This document shows, piece by piece, positions 8,140 to 16,211 of a stretch of DNA of 64,000 nt. Source of the stretch: Roseofilum halophilum BLCC-M91 (GTDB taxonomy: Bacteria > Cyanobacteriota > Cyanobacteriia > Cyanobacteriales > Desertifilaceae); the NCBI RefSeq assembly GCF_030068445.1, contig NZ_JAQPOK010000150.1:16508-80507 (forward strand), in the 5' to 3' direction. The notes below the pieces were generated by a model. It did no database searches, was not told the origin of the DNA, and saw nothing but the letters and a program-made list of their open reading frames with translations. A program made the translations under genes and the position numbers. Numbering within the stretch: position 1 is the first letter of the stretch; each line of letters starts with the position of its first letter.

Positions 8140-8937
8140 ATGATTCAACTGTATCCCTATCCCAAGCAGAAATCCCTGCCAACGATGTATGATTTACCCA
8201 GTGAAGATCCGGAGGAACCTGGATTGCCTGATGAGTTTCACGATTACCAACCGGATTTATTAACTCAAACTTGTCAATCTCCCCACTACTCTGAGGAAGA
8301 CTATTTTATTGCCAGCGATCTTAATCTCTACTATGACAGCCAGCATACCCTCTGGTACAAACGCCCGGATTGGTTTGTAGTTTTGGGAGCCAAGCGTAGT
8401 CACAACCAACAAGAGTTACGTCTGAGTTATGTGATCTGGCAAGAGCAAATCAGTCCGTTTTTGGTGATTGAGTTAGCGTCTCCAGGAACGGAAGATGAAG
8501 ACTTAGGACGCACAGAACGCAAAGAGAAAAAGCCGCCAACCAAATGGGAAGTCTACGAGAAAATTTTACAGGTTCCCTATTATGTGATTTACGATCGCTA
8601 TCAGAATCAGTTGCGGGTGTTTGTCCTTAACTCTGGAAGGTACGAAAGGCTGGAGTTATCAGAGGAGAAAGTCTGGCTCGAACCATTAGGTCTAGGATTA
8701 GGGTTATGGCAAGGGGTGTACGAGGGAGTAGAAGGGCGATGGTTGCGCTTCTACGATCGAGATGGGGCGTGGATACCGACACCAAGTGAGCGGGCAGAGC
8801 AAGAACGGCAACGAGCCGAGCAAGCTGAGTCGGAATGCGATCGCCAACAACAACGTGCAGACCAAGCGGAGTTAGAGTTACAAAAATTACGCGAAAAGCT
8901 TCAACAACTCAATGTAGATCCCGATTCTCTGTCTTAG
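8140..8937 (+). CDS. Uma2 family protein (putative restriction-like nuclease)
   Basis: The predicted protein has 265 residues. The PD-(D/E)XK-like Uma2 core runs about residues 40-190: RPDWFVVLGAKR, then VIELASPGTEDEDLG, ERKEKKPPTKWEVYEKI and the strand VPYYVIYDRYQNQLRVF. Residues 210-260 form a charged coiled coil (SERAEQERQRAEQAESE.. then LQKLREKLQQL) common in cyanobacterial Uma2 proteins. The cellular role of Uma2 proteins is unclear. The following HAS-barrel gene begins 8 nt after its stop, so they are likely cotranscribed. Confidence 0.85.
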   Translation: MIQLYPYPKQKSLPTMYDLPSEDPEEPGLPDEFHDYQPDLLTQTCQSPHYSEEDYFIASDLNLYYDSQHTLWYKRPDWFVVLGAKRSHNQQELRLSYVIWQEQISPFLVIELASPGTEDEDLGRTERKEKKPPTKWEVYEKILQVPYYVIYDRYQNQLRVFVLNSGRYERLELSEEKVWLEPLGLGLGLWQGVYEGVEGRWLRFYDRDGAWIPTPSERAEQERQRAEQAESECDRQQQRADQAELELQKLREKLQQLNVDPDSLS

Positions 8938-8945
8938 TCATCCTC

Positions 8946-9626
8946 ATGCGCTTACCCTTAACTCAAACTTCCATCAACGATCGCCCCCAAAACCACATCG
9001 CTGAGGTGATCGAAACGGCAACATCGGAGTTTTTAGCCCAATGTCTGGAACCCGAAGATCTCAGTTTTCCGATGATGCCAGCGTTTGGTTCCTTTGTGCG
9101 ATCGCTCGGTGTCACTCCAGAAACTTCCCCAGTAACCGATGGCGGTTACTGGGTGTATGCGGTGGTTTATCATGCTACGACTACCCCCATTGATTCGATC
9201 CATCGCGCTAGAGCCTTGGGACTCTCCCTAGAACAACTGCGATCGGAGCAACCGCAAATTTTCGCCATGCTGAAAACCGAGTTTCGAGCGGCGATCGTCG
9301 GATTTGAAACTGTTGAATCCCGGAATTCTCGCTCTAGAATTTACCAGCATTTACCCCCCCGTCCCCCCCAAATTCACCAAGCGGTTTATCAATGTCATCC
9401 CGATGAAGTGATTCGCTTTAGTGAGGAATTTGACTTTATTCGGATTTTACTGGAAATTCCCGGAACACCGGTTGATGCGCTGATTGCCGCTACCCTAAGA
9501 AATATTTACCAACTGCGCCATACGGAACAATCTTGGTTAGTGCAAGCGGGGCGAAATTTGAGTCTTTTGCTCAAGGATGATTACGATCGCCTACGCTATA
9601 TTCTCAGCCAAGTTTATATCAATTAA
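8946..9626 (+). CDS. HAS-barrel domain protein, conserved in cyanobacteria
   Basis: The protein has 226 residues from the ATG at 8946; upstream codons overlap the Uma2 gene and do not look coding. Conserved stretches (HIAEVIETATSEFLAQCLEP, YAVVYHATTTPIDSIHRARA, IYQHLPPRPPQIHQAVY and LLLKDDYDRLRYILSQ) match a conserved cyanobacterial family that I recall as annotated with the HAS-barrel domain. That domain is otherwise N-terminal in HerA-type helicases, but no ATPase domain is present here. Function unknown. It ends just before an AACAATT repeat tract. Confidence 0.7.
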   Translation: MRLPLTQTSINDRPQNHIAEVIETATSEFLAQCLEPEDLSFPMMPAFGSFVRSLGVTPETSPVTDGGYWVYAVVYHATTTPIDSIHRARALGLSLEQLRSEQPQIFAMLKTEFRAAIVGFETVESRNSRSRIYQHLPPRPPQIHQAVYQCHPDEVIRFSEEFDFIRILLEIPGTPVDALIAATLRNIYQLRHTEQSWLVQAGRNLSLLLKDDYDRLRYILSQVYIN

Positions 9627-9676
9627 CAATTAACAATTAACAATTAACAATTAACAATTAACAATTAACAATTAAC
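9620..9676. repeat. Heptamer tandem repeat (AACAATT)n
   Basis: About eight consecutive copies of the heptamer AACAATT begin at the stop codon of the HAS-barrel gene and run to the stop of the Uma2 pseudogene on the opposite strand. It is an STRR-type repeat; similar tracts lie at 57425-57640. Confidence 0.9.
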
Positions 9677-10195
9677 TTTGTAAGGCTTGATGATAGGCGC
9701 GAACCATTTGCGGTTCCTGTTCTGGATCGATAAATTGACAGAGGAGATCGAGGTCTAAATTGGGTAATAGTTGGCTGTGTTCAATTTCTTGATAGCCTGT
9801 AGTAGAATTCACCAATTGATAGAGAATAAAACGGTCATCTTGCCAAAACAAAACTTCTCCAACTCCTAACCATCAGCTTCTAAACCCCTAGCAGCAGCTT
9901 GATTACGAAATGTGGTCGAACCATAGCTATAAAAATCGAGATTTTCCACCCAAGCATACGTTTCCAGAAGTCTTCTAATGAGACTTTTAATCCTTTCATG
10001 TTGCGAAGAAGTTGCCATGATTTCTAATAATCCTTTATTGTAACTCAGGCGCAAATTGCGGGAGGAAGAGAGCGTTGTCAACAGAGTTTCATACTGTTGC
10101 CAAGAAATATTGTTCAAAGTAATGCGCGGCTCCGTTAGAGTGGGAGCCACTAACTGAGAGAGGGCGCTCGCTGGAATATCAACGGTAACTTTCAT
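9672..10195 (-). pseudogene. Uma2 family gene with internal deletion and frameshift
   Basis: From ATG 10195 the frame gives a normal Uma2 N-terminus (WQQYETLLTTLSSSRNLRLS.., HERIKSLIRRLLE, STTFRN..RGLEADG) and stops at 9866. Immediately after, in another frame, the sequence continues with a recognisable Uma2 C-terminus (GVGEVLFWQDDRFILYQL.. to VRAYHQALQS, stop at 9672). Compared with intact relatives, about 50 residues between GLEAD and GVxEV are missing, including the strand that carries the catalytic D and ExK residues. The product is therefore inactive. It lies 11 bp downstream of the deacetylase gene. Confidence 0.75.
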
Positions 10196-10206
10196 AAGAT
10201 TTCATG

Positions 10207-11127
10207 CTATTTTTGCAAACAAGCGGCGATCGTTGCCATCACTGACTCGGATAAACTTGATAAATTATAACCTCCTTCCAAGCCAAACAGAATTTTGGAG
10301 GTAAGTTGTAAACAAGCTTGGGTGAATGTGCCATAATCATCGGGAACCAAATGCATACTCGCTAAAGGATCGTCTTTCGTGGCATCATAACCAGCACTGA
10401 CAATCAACAAATCGGGGTTAAACTGCTCTAAAAAGGGGATGGCTTGACTCTCAAAAGGGGGCCAATACTCAGATATTCCAGAGCCTGGAGGTAAAGGAAT
10501 ATTTAAAACATTTTTATACTCTCCCCGCTCTGTGGCTCTACCGGTTCCGGGATAAAAGGGAAACTGATGGAGAGAACAATAGGCAATTTGCCGATGATGT
10601 TGAACGATCGCCTGAGTGCCATTGCCATGATGGACATCCCAATCTAGAATAGCGACTCGCTCGACTCCCGGTTGTGCTAAAGCATAGTGAGCGGCGATCG
10701 CCGCATTAGAAAACAAACAAAACCCCATCCCCCGTTCAGCTTCTGCATGATGTCCTGGAGGACGTGCCAACACAAATGCCGGATTGCCTGTTGCCAAAAC
10801 CTGCTCTACACCATCGATCCAACCATTGACTGCCAATAGTGCCACGTCATAACTTTGAGCCGAAACCGGGGTATCACCATCGAGTAACCCCCCTCCTTTT
10901 TGGGCAATTTCTCGCACCCGTTGAATATGATCGTGGGTATGTACCTGTTCTATCCAGGGTAAAGCTGGACGCACCTCTATCGGAGTGGGGGTTTGCCAAT
11001 CGAGAGATGCAGACCATGGACTGGATTTGAGGCGATCGGCGATCGCCTGAAGACGCTCCGCTCTCTCCGGATGTCGTCCCGTATCATGGCGCAAAAATTC
11101 CTCAGAATAAATAACTGGAAATAACAT
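10207..11127 (-). CDS. Histone deacetylase family (acetylpolyamine/acetoin-type) hydrolase
   Basis: The predicted protein has 306 residues and all zinc-site motifs are visible: the RPPGHHAE histidine pair, DWDVHHGNGTQ (Asp/His ligands), SAGYDATKDDPL (Asp ligand) and the final GLEGGYN. The N-terminal HDTGRHPERAERL is the family's conserved opening. Bacterial members hydrolyse amide-linked acetyl groups from polyamines, acetoin-related substrates or proteins; the substrate here is not predictable. It appears monocistronic apart from the Uma2 remnant following it. Confidence 0.9.
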   Translation of the reverse strand: MLFPVIYSEEFLRHDTGRHPERAERLQAIADRLKSSPWSASLDWQTPTPIEVRPALPWIEQVHTHDHIQRVREIAQKGGGLLDGDTPVSAQSYDVALLAVNGWIDGVEQVLATGNPAFVLARPPGHHAEAERGMGFCLFSNAAIAAHYALAQPGVERVAILDWDVHHGNGTQAIVQHHRQIAYCSLHQFPFYPGTGRATERGEYKNVLNIPLPPGSGISEYWPPFESQAIPFLEQFNPDLLIVSAGYDATKDDPLASMHLVPDDYGTFTQACLQLTSKILFGLEGGYNLSSLSESVMATIAACLQK

Positions 11128-11313
11128 AAAAACTCCTAATTTCTCAACTCCTTAATTTAGTCTCCATAACCCAATTTGTAAGCTTTTCTAAAGGATCGAT
11201 GCAGTAGAAGCAACTGGTATTAAAATAAAAGCCAACCCCCTTCTGGGGAATTACGGGATTTTCTCTACCCGCCATTACTCTCGCAACCCAACAGAACACG
11301 ACATTGGCTAATC

Positions 11314-12168
11314 ATGCTTTCTTTATCCTCTGCTCTACCGCAAATCACCAACGCAATCGAACGTCATCCCGAATCCCTGCGGATGAAAAAAATGTTAGTC
11401 TGTGCCTGGCAAGATATTTGGGAAAATGATGCCAAACGCTTAAAAGCCGTGTCTTTACAGGCGCTCCTGGAATCAGTGATTGATAAATATCCTACCCTAG
11501 ACGATCTCAGTGAAGCCCTACAACGGATTGCGAGTACCCTGAACAAAAAACAAGAATATCAGGCGATCGCCAACAGTATTATTCTGATCTTAGGCAAAGG
11601 CTATCAGGATACAGAAGAAGCCACCCAAGTCTACACTGCTCCCCCAACCCATATTACCCTCGCCTCTAATGAACCTGTACCCAGTTCTGCTCCCGTTGTT
11701 GACCCCCCGGTAAACACTCAAATTCGCACCGGTTATGACCCCTTCAATCTCCGTTTAGAAGTGGTACGATATACCAATCCCCTCCGAGCTAAAATCCTCT
11801 TATTTTCTGCCTTACACCAAAAATCCCGTTTACAAGAACAAGATTGGGTGAACCTGAAAACCGAAAACCTCGATAGCTTGCTCTATCGCATCTACGAACA
11901 GTGTGAAACCTTTGCCCAATTAGAAGAGTGTCTTTGTACTACGGCCAACAACGTCCAAGAAGACCCCACAGAATGTAATCAAGCAGCCGGAGCTATCCTC
12001 CAATGTATGGGGCGGTTTTATCAAGATTGGGAACCGGGAATGGAAGATGCTGTACATCGAGCAAAGGCTGACCGTAATCCTGAGAAATTAACGGGTACAA
12101 TGGTTCAAAATTCCTCTAATTCTAGCGATAAGGAATCCGAATCAACTCGTCGTATATTGCCTTCCTAG
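11314..12168 (+). CDS. Unknown protein with an internal helical duplication
   Basis: I do not recognise this 284-residue protein. It seems to contain two related helical units separated by a Pro/Thr/Val-rich linker (about 100-140). The first (about 25-95) includes LQALLESVIDKYPTLDDLSEAL; the second (about 150-250) includes LDSLLYRIYEQCETFAQLEECL. Each is followed by a helix ending in a GxGYQD/GRFYQD-like turn. The C-terminus is Ser/Asn-rich and likely disordered. No signal peptide or membrane segment is evident. A pentapeptide-repeat gene follows after 73 bp on the same strand. Confidence 0.6.
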   Translation: MLSLSSALPQITNAIERHPESLRMKKMLVCAWQDIWENDAKRLKAVSLQALLESVIDKYPTLDDLSEALQRIASTLNKKQEYQAIANSIILILGKGYQDTEEATQVYTAPPTHITLASNEPVPSSAPVVDPPVNTQIRTGYDPFNLRLEVVRYTNPLRAKILLFSALHQKSRLQEQDWVNLKTENLDSLLYRIYEQCETFAQLEECLCTTANNVQEDPTECNQAAGAILQCMGRFYQDWEPGMEDAVHRAKADRNPEKLTGTMVQNSSNSSDKESESTRRILPS

Positions 12169-12241
12169 GGGCAAAATATATTAGCAAAATCTATTATGGG
12201 CATGATTGGCCAACTATCCATCAAGGGCATGAAGAGGACAT

Positions 12242-13234
12242 ATGAACGCTCAGGAACTGATTAAGCGCTATGAAGCCGGAGAACAAAAATTTGCGGGTGC
12301 AAAGCTCAATCGCGCCAATTTGAGAGGAGCAGATTTGATTGGTATTTACTTGTATCAAGCAGATTTACAAGGAGCCAACTTAATGTTTGCCTATCTCAAC
12401 CGAGCTAACTTAAATCGGGCGAATTTAATGGGAACTCAATTGGGAGGCGCGAATTTAACCCAAGCCAGTATGACTTCGGCAAAGTTACATGATGCGGATT
12501 TACATGGCACAACGTTGCAAAAAGCCGATCTGCGGATGACGGATTTAACCTTGGCGAATTTGGTGGATGCCAATTTAATGGAAGTGGATTTGCGAGGGGC
12601 AGATTTAAGTGGGGCGAATTTAACGGGGGCTTGTTTGAGGGGGGCAAATTTACGGGAAGAGCGCCGGTCTTATATGTCTTTTTTGCGGGGAACGACCTTG
12701 CATCGGGCAGATTTACGGGGGGTGAATTTGTCGGGGGCGGATTTGTCTAAGGTGGATCTCAGTGAGGCCAATTTAAGTGAGGCCACGTTGCGAGATGCAG
12801 ATTTAACGGGGGCAAATTTACAGGGGGCAAATTTGCACGGAGCCTTTTTTACGGAAGCTCTGCTCAGTCAAGCAAATTTACGTTATGCCAATTTGACCGA
12901 TGCGAAGATGGAACGGGTGAATTTGATTGATGCGGATTTAATGCGGGTGAATTTGCAGGGCGCTCTGTTGGCGGATGCGAAGATGAATCGGGTGAATCTG
13001 GATGAGTCGGATTTAACGATGGCCCGTTTGAATCGGGCGGATTTGAGTCGGGTAACGTTCCGCAATGCGATGTTGAAGCAAGTCGAATTGATTGATGCTT
13101 ATTTGGGACGAGCGGATTTGAGTGGGGCGAATTTATCGGAGGCGAATTTGTTTAATGCGGAGTTGAGTAGTGCTAATTTGATGGGGGCAACGTTGCGGGG
13201 AGCAACGTTGCCGGATGGTTCGATTAACCGTTGA
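12242..13234 (+). CDS. Pentapeptide repeat protein
   Basis: The 330-residue protein consists almost entirely of A(D/N)Lxx pentapeptides from about residue 20 to 325, with one short break near 140-150 (REERRSYMSF). Such repeats fold as a right-handed quadrilateral beta-helix. The first 20 residues (NAQELIKRYEAGEQKFAG) are the usual N-terminal cap of cyanobacterial members. No kinase, TM or other domain is attached, so function is unknown; the protein is predicted soluble. Confidence 0.92.
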   Translation: MNAQELIKRYEAGEQKFAGAKLNRANLRGADLIGIYLYQADLQGANLMFAYLNRANLNRANLMGTQLGGANLTQASMTSAKLHDADLHGTTLQKADLRMTDLTLANLVDANLMEVDLRGADLSGANLTGACLRGANLREERRSYMSFLRGTTLHRADLRGVNLSGADLSKVDLSEANLSEATLRDADLTGANLQGANLHGAFFTEALLSQANLRYANLTDAKMERVNLIDADLMRVNLQGALLADAKMNRVNLDESDLTMARLNRADLSRVTFRNAMLKQVELIDAYLGRADLSGANLSEANLFNAELSSANLMGATLRGATLPDGSINR

Positions 13235-13277
13235 TGAAAAGACCCGGTTAAATTAAATTGACCAGAGTTGGCGATAG

Positions 13278-14666
13278 ATGGGAGAATCGAAAGGGCCTAT
13301 TGCGGCACTGTTCCCTCTTATCCCTCGCTGTCTTTTACAAAACATGGGCAGAACCTGGACTTACAATGAAGTGTTACTCCCCGGTCAGAGGGAACCATTA
13401 GGTGTATTACAGACGTTAATTGAGTCTAGGCTCTTTTCTGAATACGGTGTGTATCAGAGTGGGGAAGTGGTACGGTTTGCGGGTAATCGGGCGATCGCCG
13501 TTTCGGTGGATCTCCAGCAAGTGACGCTTCAAGGGCTGGTTGAGGATCGATATTTTCCTGGGGATGACCCGTTTAAGCAGGTGGAACAGGCGTTAGCTTC
13601 AATGCCTCTGGAGCAGTGGACGGCTTATGGTTATGTGAGTTTTGATTGTGTTCGCTATTATTATCCGTATCGGAAGGCGATCGCCAGCCCCCTACTGTAT
13701 TTTTTTGTGCCCGCGACGGAAGTCATTATTCAACCCGATCAGATTCTGGTGCGTACTTTGGACTCTCCGGAACCCGTCTGTACGTTATTACAGGAGTCAG
13801 GAGGGTTAAAACCTCAACGTTCGACCACTCCTGAACTCGAGTTTAGCGATCGAGATCGTTATCAAACTCAGGTAGAAGCCTTGCAAGGGGCGATTCATCA
13901 AGGGGAATTACATAAGGCGATTCTGTCTCGCTCCGTGAAACTCAAGGGCAATTTAGATGTTTTAGGAACCTACATCCTGGGAAATCAACAGCATCAGGCG
14001 CTTCGTTCCTATGGGTTGCACCTTCCTGGGATCAGAACGGTGGGGTTTAGTCCAGAAATTTTGATGCAATTATCCCACGATCGCTTAAAAGGACGGAATT
14101 TAATGACCAATCCCGTAGCGGGAACTCGTCCGAGGGGAGACACTCCAGAAGCGGATGAACGACTCAAACGCCAGTTATTTGCGGATGCGAAGGAAGTTAA
14201 AGAACATGCCCTTTCCATTTGGTTGGTGCAGGATGAAATGCAGAAGGTTTGCACGCCGGGGACGGTGAAAGTGGTGGATTTTATGCAGGTGAAGCAGTAT
14301 CAATGGGTGCAGCATTTATCGTCCCAAGTTCAAGGTCAATTGCGCTCTAATCAATCTCTCTGGGATGCGCTGAAGGTGTTGTTTCCGGGGGTGACGGTTT
14401 CGGGAATAGAGAAGGAGGTGGCGATCGCCTGGATCGATCGTCTGGAAACCGAGCCACGAGGTATTTATGCGGGGGCGATCGGCTGGATTAATTCTCAAGA
14501 AGAGGTGGATTTAGCCATTCCCATTCGGTCAGCCTATCAATATGGAGAATGGATTTATCTCAATGCTGGCGCGGGAATTATGGCCGAATCTATTGCCGAA
14601 AATGAGTATATTGAATCCGTGAATAAAATGAATACAATGTTAACCAATTTAGTTTTGGAATCTTGA
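13278..14666 (+). CDS. menF: Isochorismate synthase MenF
   Basis: The 462-residue protein belongs to the chorismate-utilising enzyme family. The C-terminal catalytic half shows KAILSRSVKL, TNPVAGTRPRG, KEVKEHALSIWLVQDEM, and the closing GAGIMAESIAENEYIESVNKM. It converts chorismate to isochorismate, the first step to phylloquinone, the photosystem I quinone. Other men genes are not in the window. An internal ATG at codon 23 (MGRTWTYNEV) is an alternative start. The gene starts 43 bp after the pentapeptide gene. Confidence 0.85.
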   Translation: MGESKGPIAALFPLIPRCLLQNMGRTWTYNEVLLPGQREPLGVLQTLIESRLFSEYGVYQSGEVVRFAGNRAIAVSVDLQQVTLQGLVEDRYFPGDDPFKQVEQALASMPLEQWTAYGYVSFDCVRYYYPYRKAIASPLLYFFVPATEVIIQPDQILVRTLDSPEPVCTLLQESGGLKPQRSTTPELEFSDRDRYQTQVEALQGAIHQGELHKAILSRSVKLKGNLDVLGTYILGNQQHQALRSYGLHLPGIRTVGFSPEILMQLSHDRLKGRNLMTNPVAGTRPRGDTPEADERLKRQLFADAKEVKEHALSIWLVQDEMQKVCTPGTVKVVDFMQVKQYQWVQHLSSQVQGQLRSNQSLWDALKVLFPGVTVSGIEKEVAIAWIDRLETEPRGIYAGAIGWINSQEEVDLAIPIRSAYQYGEWIYLNAGAGIMAESIAENEYIESVNKMNTMLTNLVLES

Positions 14667-14713
14667 ACTCTCCATCTTCTACTCAACTCATCACGCCTTG
14701 CATTTGGCCCCTT

Positions 14714-14750
14714 TACAGCGCTTCGCGCTATAACATCGAAAAGCGCTGTA
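14714..14750. repeat. Palindromic repeat (TACAGCGCTT type)
   Basis: TACAGCGCTT (14714-14723) pairs with AAGCGCTGTA (14741-14750). The 'AGCGCTTCGCGCT' core recurs at 19538-19551, 49947-49960 and 57909-57922. It lies between convergent menF and mutY and could act as a terminator for both. Confidence 0.6.
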
Positions 14751-14761
14751 TTGTAAACACC

Positions 14762-15895
14762 CTATCCCCCCAATTGGGGAACTCCCCGATCGCGTAGGGC
14801 TTGAATGATTTTCAGATTAGCTTTAGGAAAGGGAAATTGATCTAATTCTTCTAAGGTCACCCAACGAATTTCTTGACATTCTATGGCTTGAGGTGTACCC
14901 GAACAGTAACGACAATTATAGACATTTAAAGTTACTCGAAAATGGGTATAGGCATGGTCAATGGTAATCAGATGATCCCCCACTTCTATATCTATGGCCA
15001 GTTCTTCTTGAATTTCCCGTTTAATACACTCTGGTAGGGTTTCCCCCGGTTCGAGTTTGCCACCAGGGAATTCCCACAAACCGCCGAGTAATCCTTTATC
15101 TAAGCGACGGTCGATGAGCAGTTGTCCTTGATGATTCCAGATGACGGCAACACCGATGGTTTTGTGGGGCCGAACAGGGGGAGTTTCACGCATGGGCCAA
15201 TAGGTAGGGGTTCGAGTTTGATAGGCGAGACAATGGGACATCCAGGGACAGCGATCGCACTTTGGCGCTCTCGGAGTACAAATTGTTGCTCCTAAGTCCA
15301 TCAGCGCTTGATTAAAGTCTCTGGGATTCTCCCGATCCACCATAGCATCCGATAATTGCCAAAGCTGTTTCTGAGCTTTCCCTGGGGGCTTCGGTAGGGT
15401 TGTGAGTCTAGCGAAGATGCGTTTCACATTGCCATCTAATATAGAAATGGGTTGATTAAAGGCAGCGCTGAGAATGCCCCCAGCCGTGGTGCGGCCAATA
15501 CCCGGTAAGCTTAAGACTTGTTCTAACTGTTGAGGAAAAATGCCCTGATGCTCTGCCATCACTTGCTGGGCTGCTCGATGGAGATTTCGCGCCCGGCTAT
15601 AATAACCCAATCCTTCCCAGAGTTTTAGCACCTGTTGGAGGTCAGCTTGGGCTAAGGTTTCTAGGGTCGGAAAAGCTTGCAACCAGCGATCGTAATAGGA
15701 TAAAACCGTCTTCACTTGGGTTTGCTGGAGCATAATCTCGGAAATCCAAATCCGGTAAGGGTCTTGCTCTTTTCGCCAAGGTAAGACCCGACCCGCATCA
15801 TCATACCAGTGCAGTAGAGCCGCTCTCAGGGACTCCAGAACAGCAGGCTCAGGAAGCGTCCAAGGCGTTTGTGGGGATGGAGAAATTGAAGACAC
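14762..15895 (-). CDS. mutY: A/G-specific adenine glycosylase MutY with Nudix domain
   Basis: The predicted protein has 377 residues. The HhH-GPD glycosylase domain (about 30-230) has SEIMLQQTQVKTV, the helix-hairpin-helix LPGIGRTTAGGIL and the catalytic aspartate in SILDGNVKRIFARL. A four-cysteine 4Fe-4S loop follows (CTPRAPKCDRCPWMSHC). The C-terminal part (about 250-370) is a Nudix-type domain with a near-complete Nudix box (GGKLEPGETLPECIKREIQ, EEL), which recognises 8-oxoG. MutY removes adenine mispaired with 8-oxoguanine. Usual length for cyanobacterial MutY. Confidence 0.93.
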   Translation of the reverse strand: MSSISPSPQTPWTLPEPAVLESLRAALLHWYDDAGRVLPWRKEQDPYRIWISEIMLQQTQVKTVLSYYDRWLQAFPTLETLAQADLQQVLKLWEGLGYYSRARNLHRAAQQVMAEHQGIFPQQLEQVLSLPGIGRTTAGGILSAAFNQPISILDGNVKRIFARLTTLPKPPGKAQKQLWQLSDAMVDRENPRDFNQALMDLGATICTPRAPKCDRCPWMSHCLAYQTRTPTYWPMRETPPVRPHKTIGVAVIWNHQGQLLIDRRLDKGLLGGLWEFPGGKLEPGETLPECIKREIQEELAIDIEVGDHLITIDHAYTHFRVTLNVYNCRYCSGTPQAIECQEIRWVTLEELDQFPFPKANLKIIQALRDRGVPQLGG

Positions 15896-16211
15896 CTGAA
15901 GCTGCTGAAAACTTGACTTGAGTGAACCTTACCAGAAAAATTGGCTCTAGAGCAACGCCCTTCCGGTGTGGCCGGCCATAATCGTTTACAATAGGATAGG
16001 ACGTATCATCAGAATTTTGGGTCTGAAACTCCGTGCAAGATGTGACCAGACTTGGGGAGTCTACAAGGGAATAATCTTTTGACAAGAGGATTTTCAGTCC
16101 GAATCGCACGGAACTCCTTTCTATGGCACGATCCCCAATAGCAGTTTTTTGGGGTGATTTTATTGCGTTTACCCTGAATAGATTGGAAATAACCCGAATC
16201 AAACAAGCTTG
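15896..16211. other. Divergent intergenic region
   Basis: About 316 bp separate mutY (minus) and the histidine kinase gene (plus). Short open frames here overlap each other in several frames without family resemblance. No repeat, tRNA or clear regulatory motif is seen. Confidence 0.5.

Noticed and set aside
8835..8945. Earlier start of the HAS-barrel gene
   Set aside because: It overlaps the Uma2 gene by about 100 bp in another frame and lacks conservation; ATG 8946 gives the family start.
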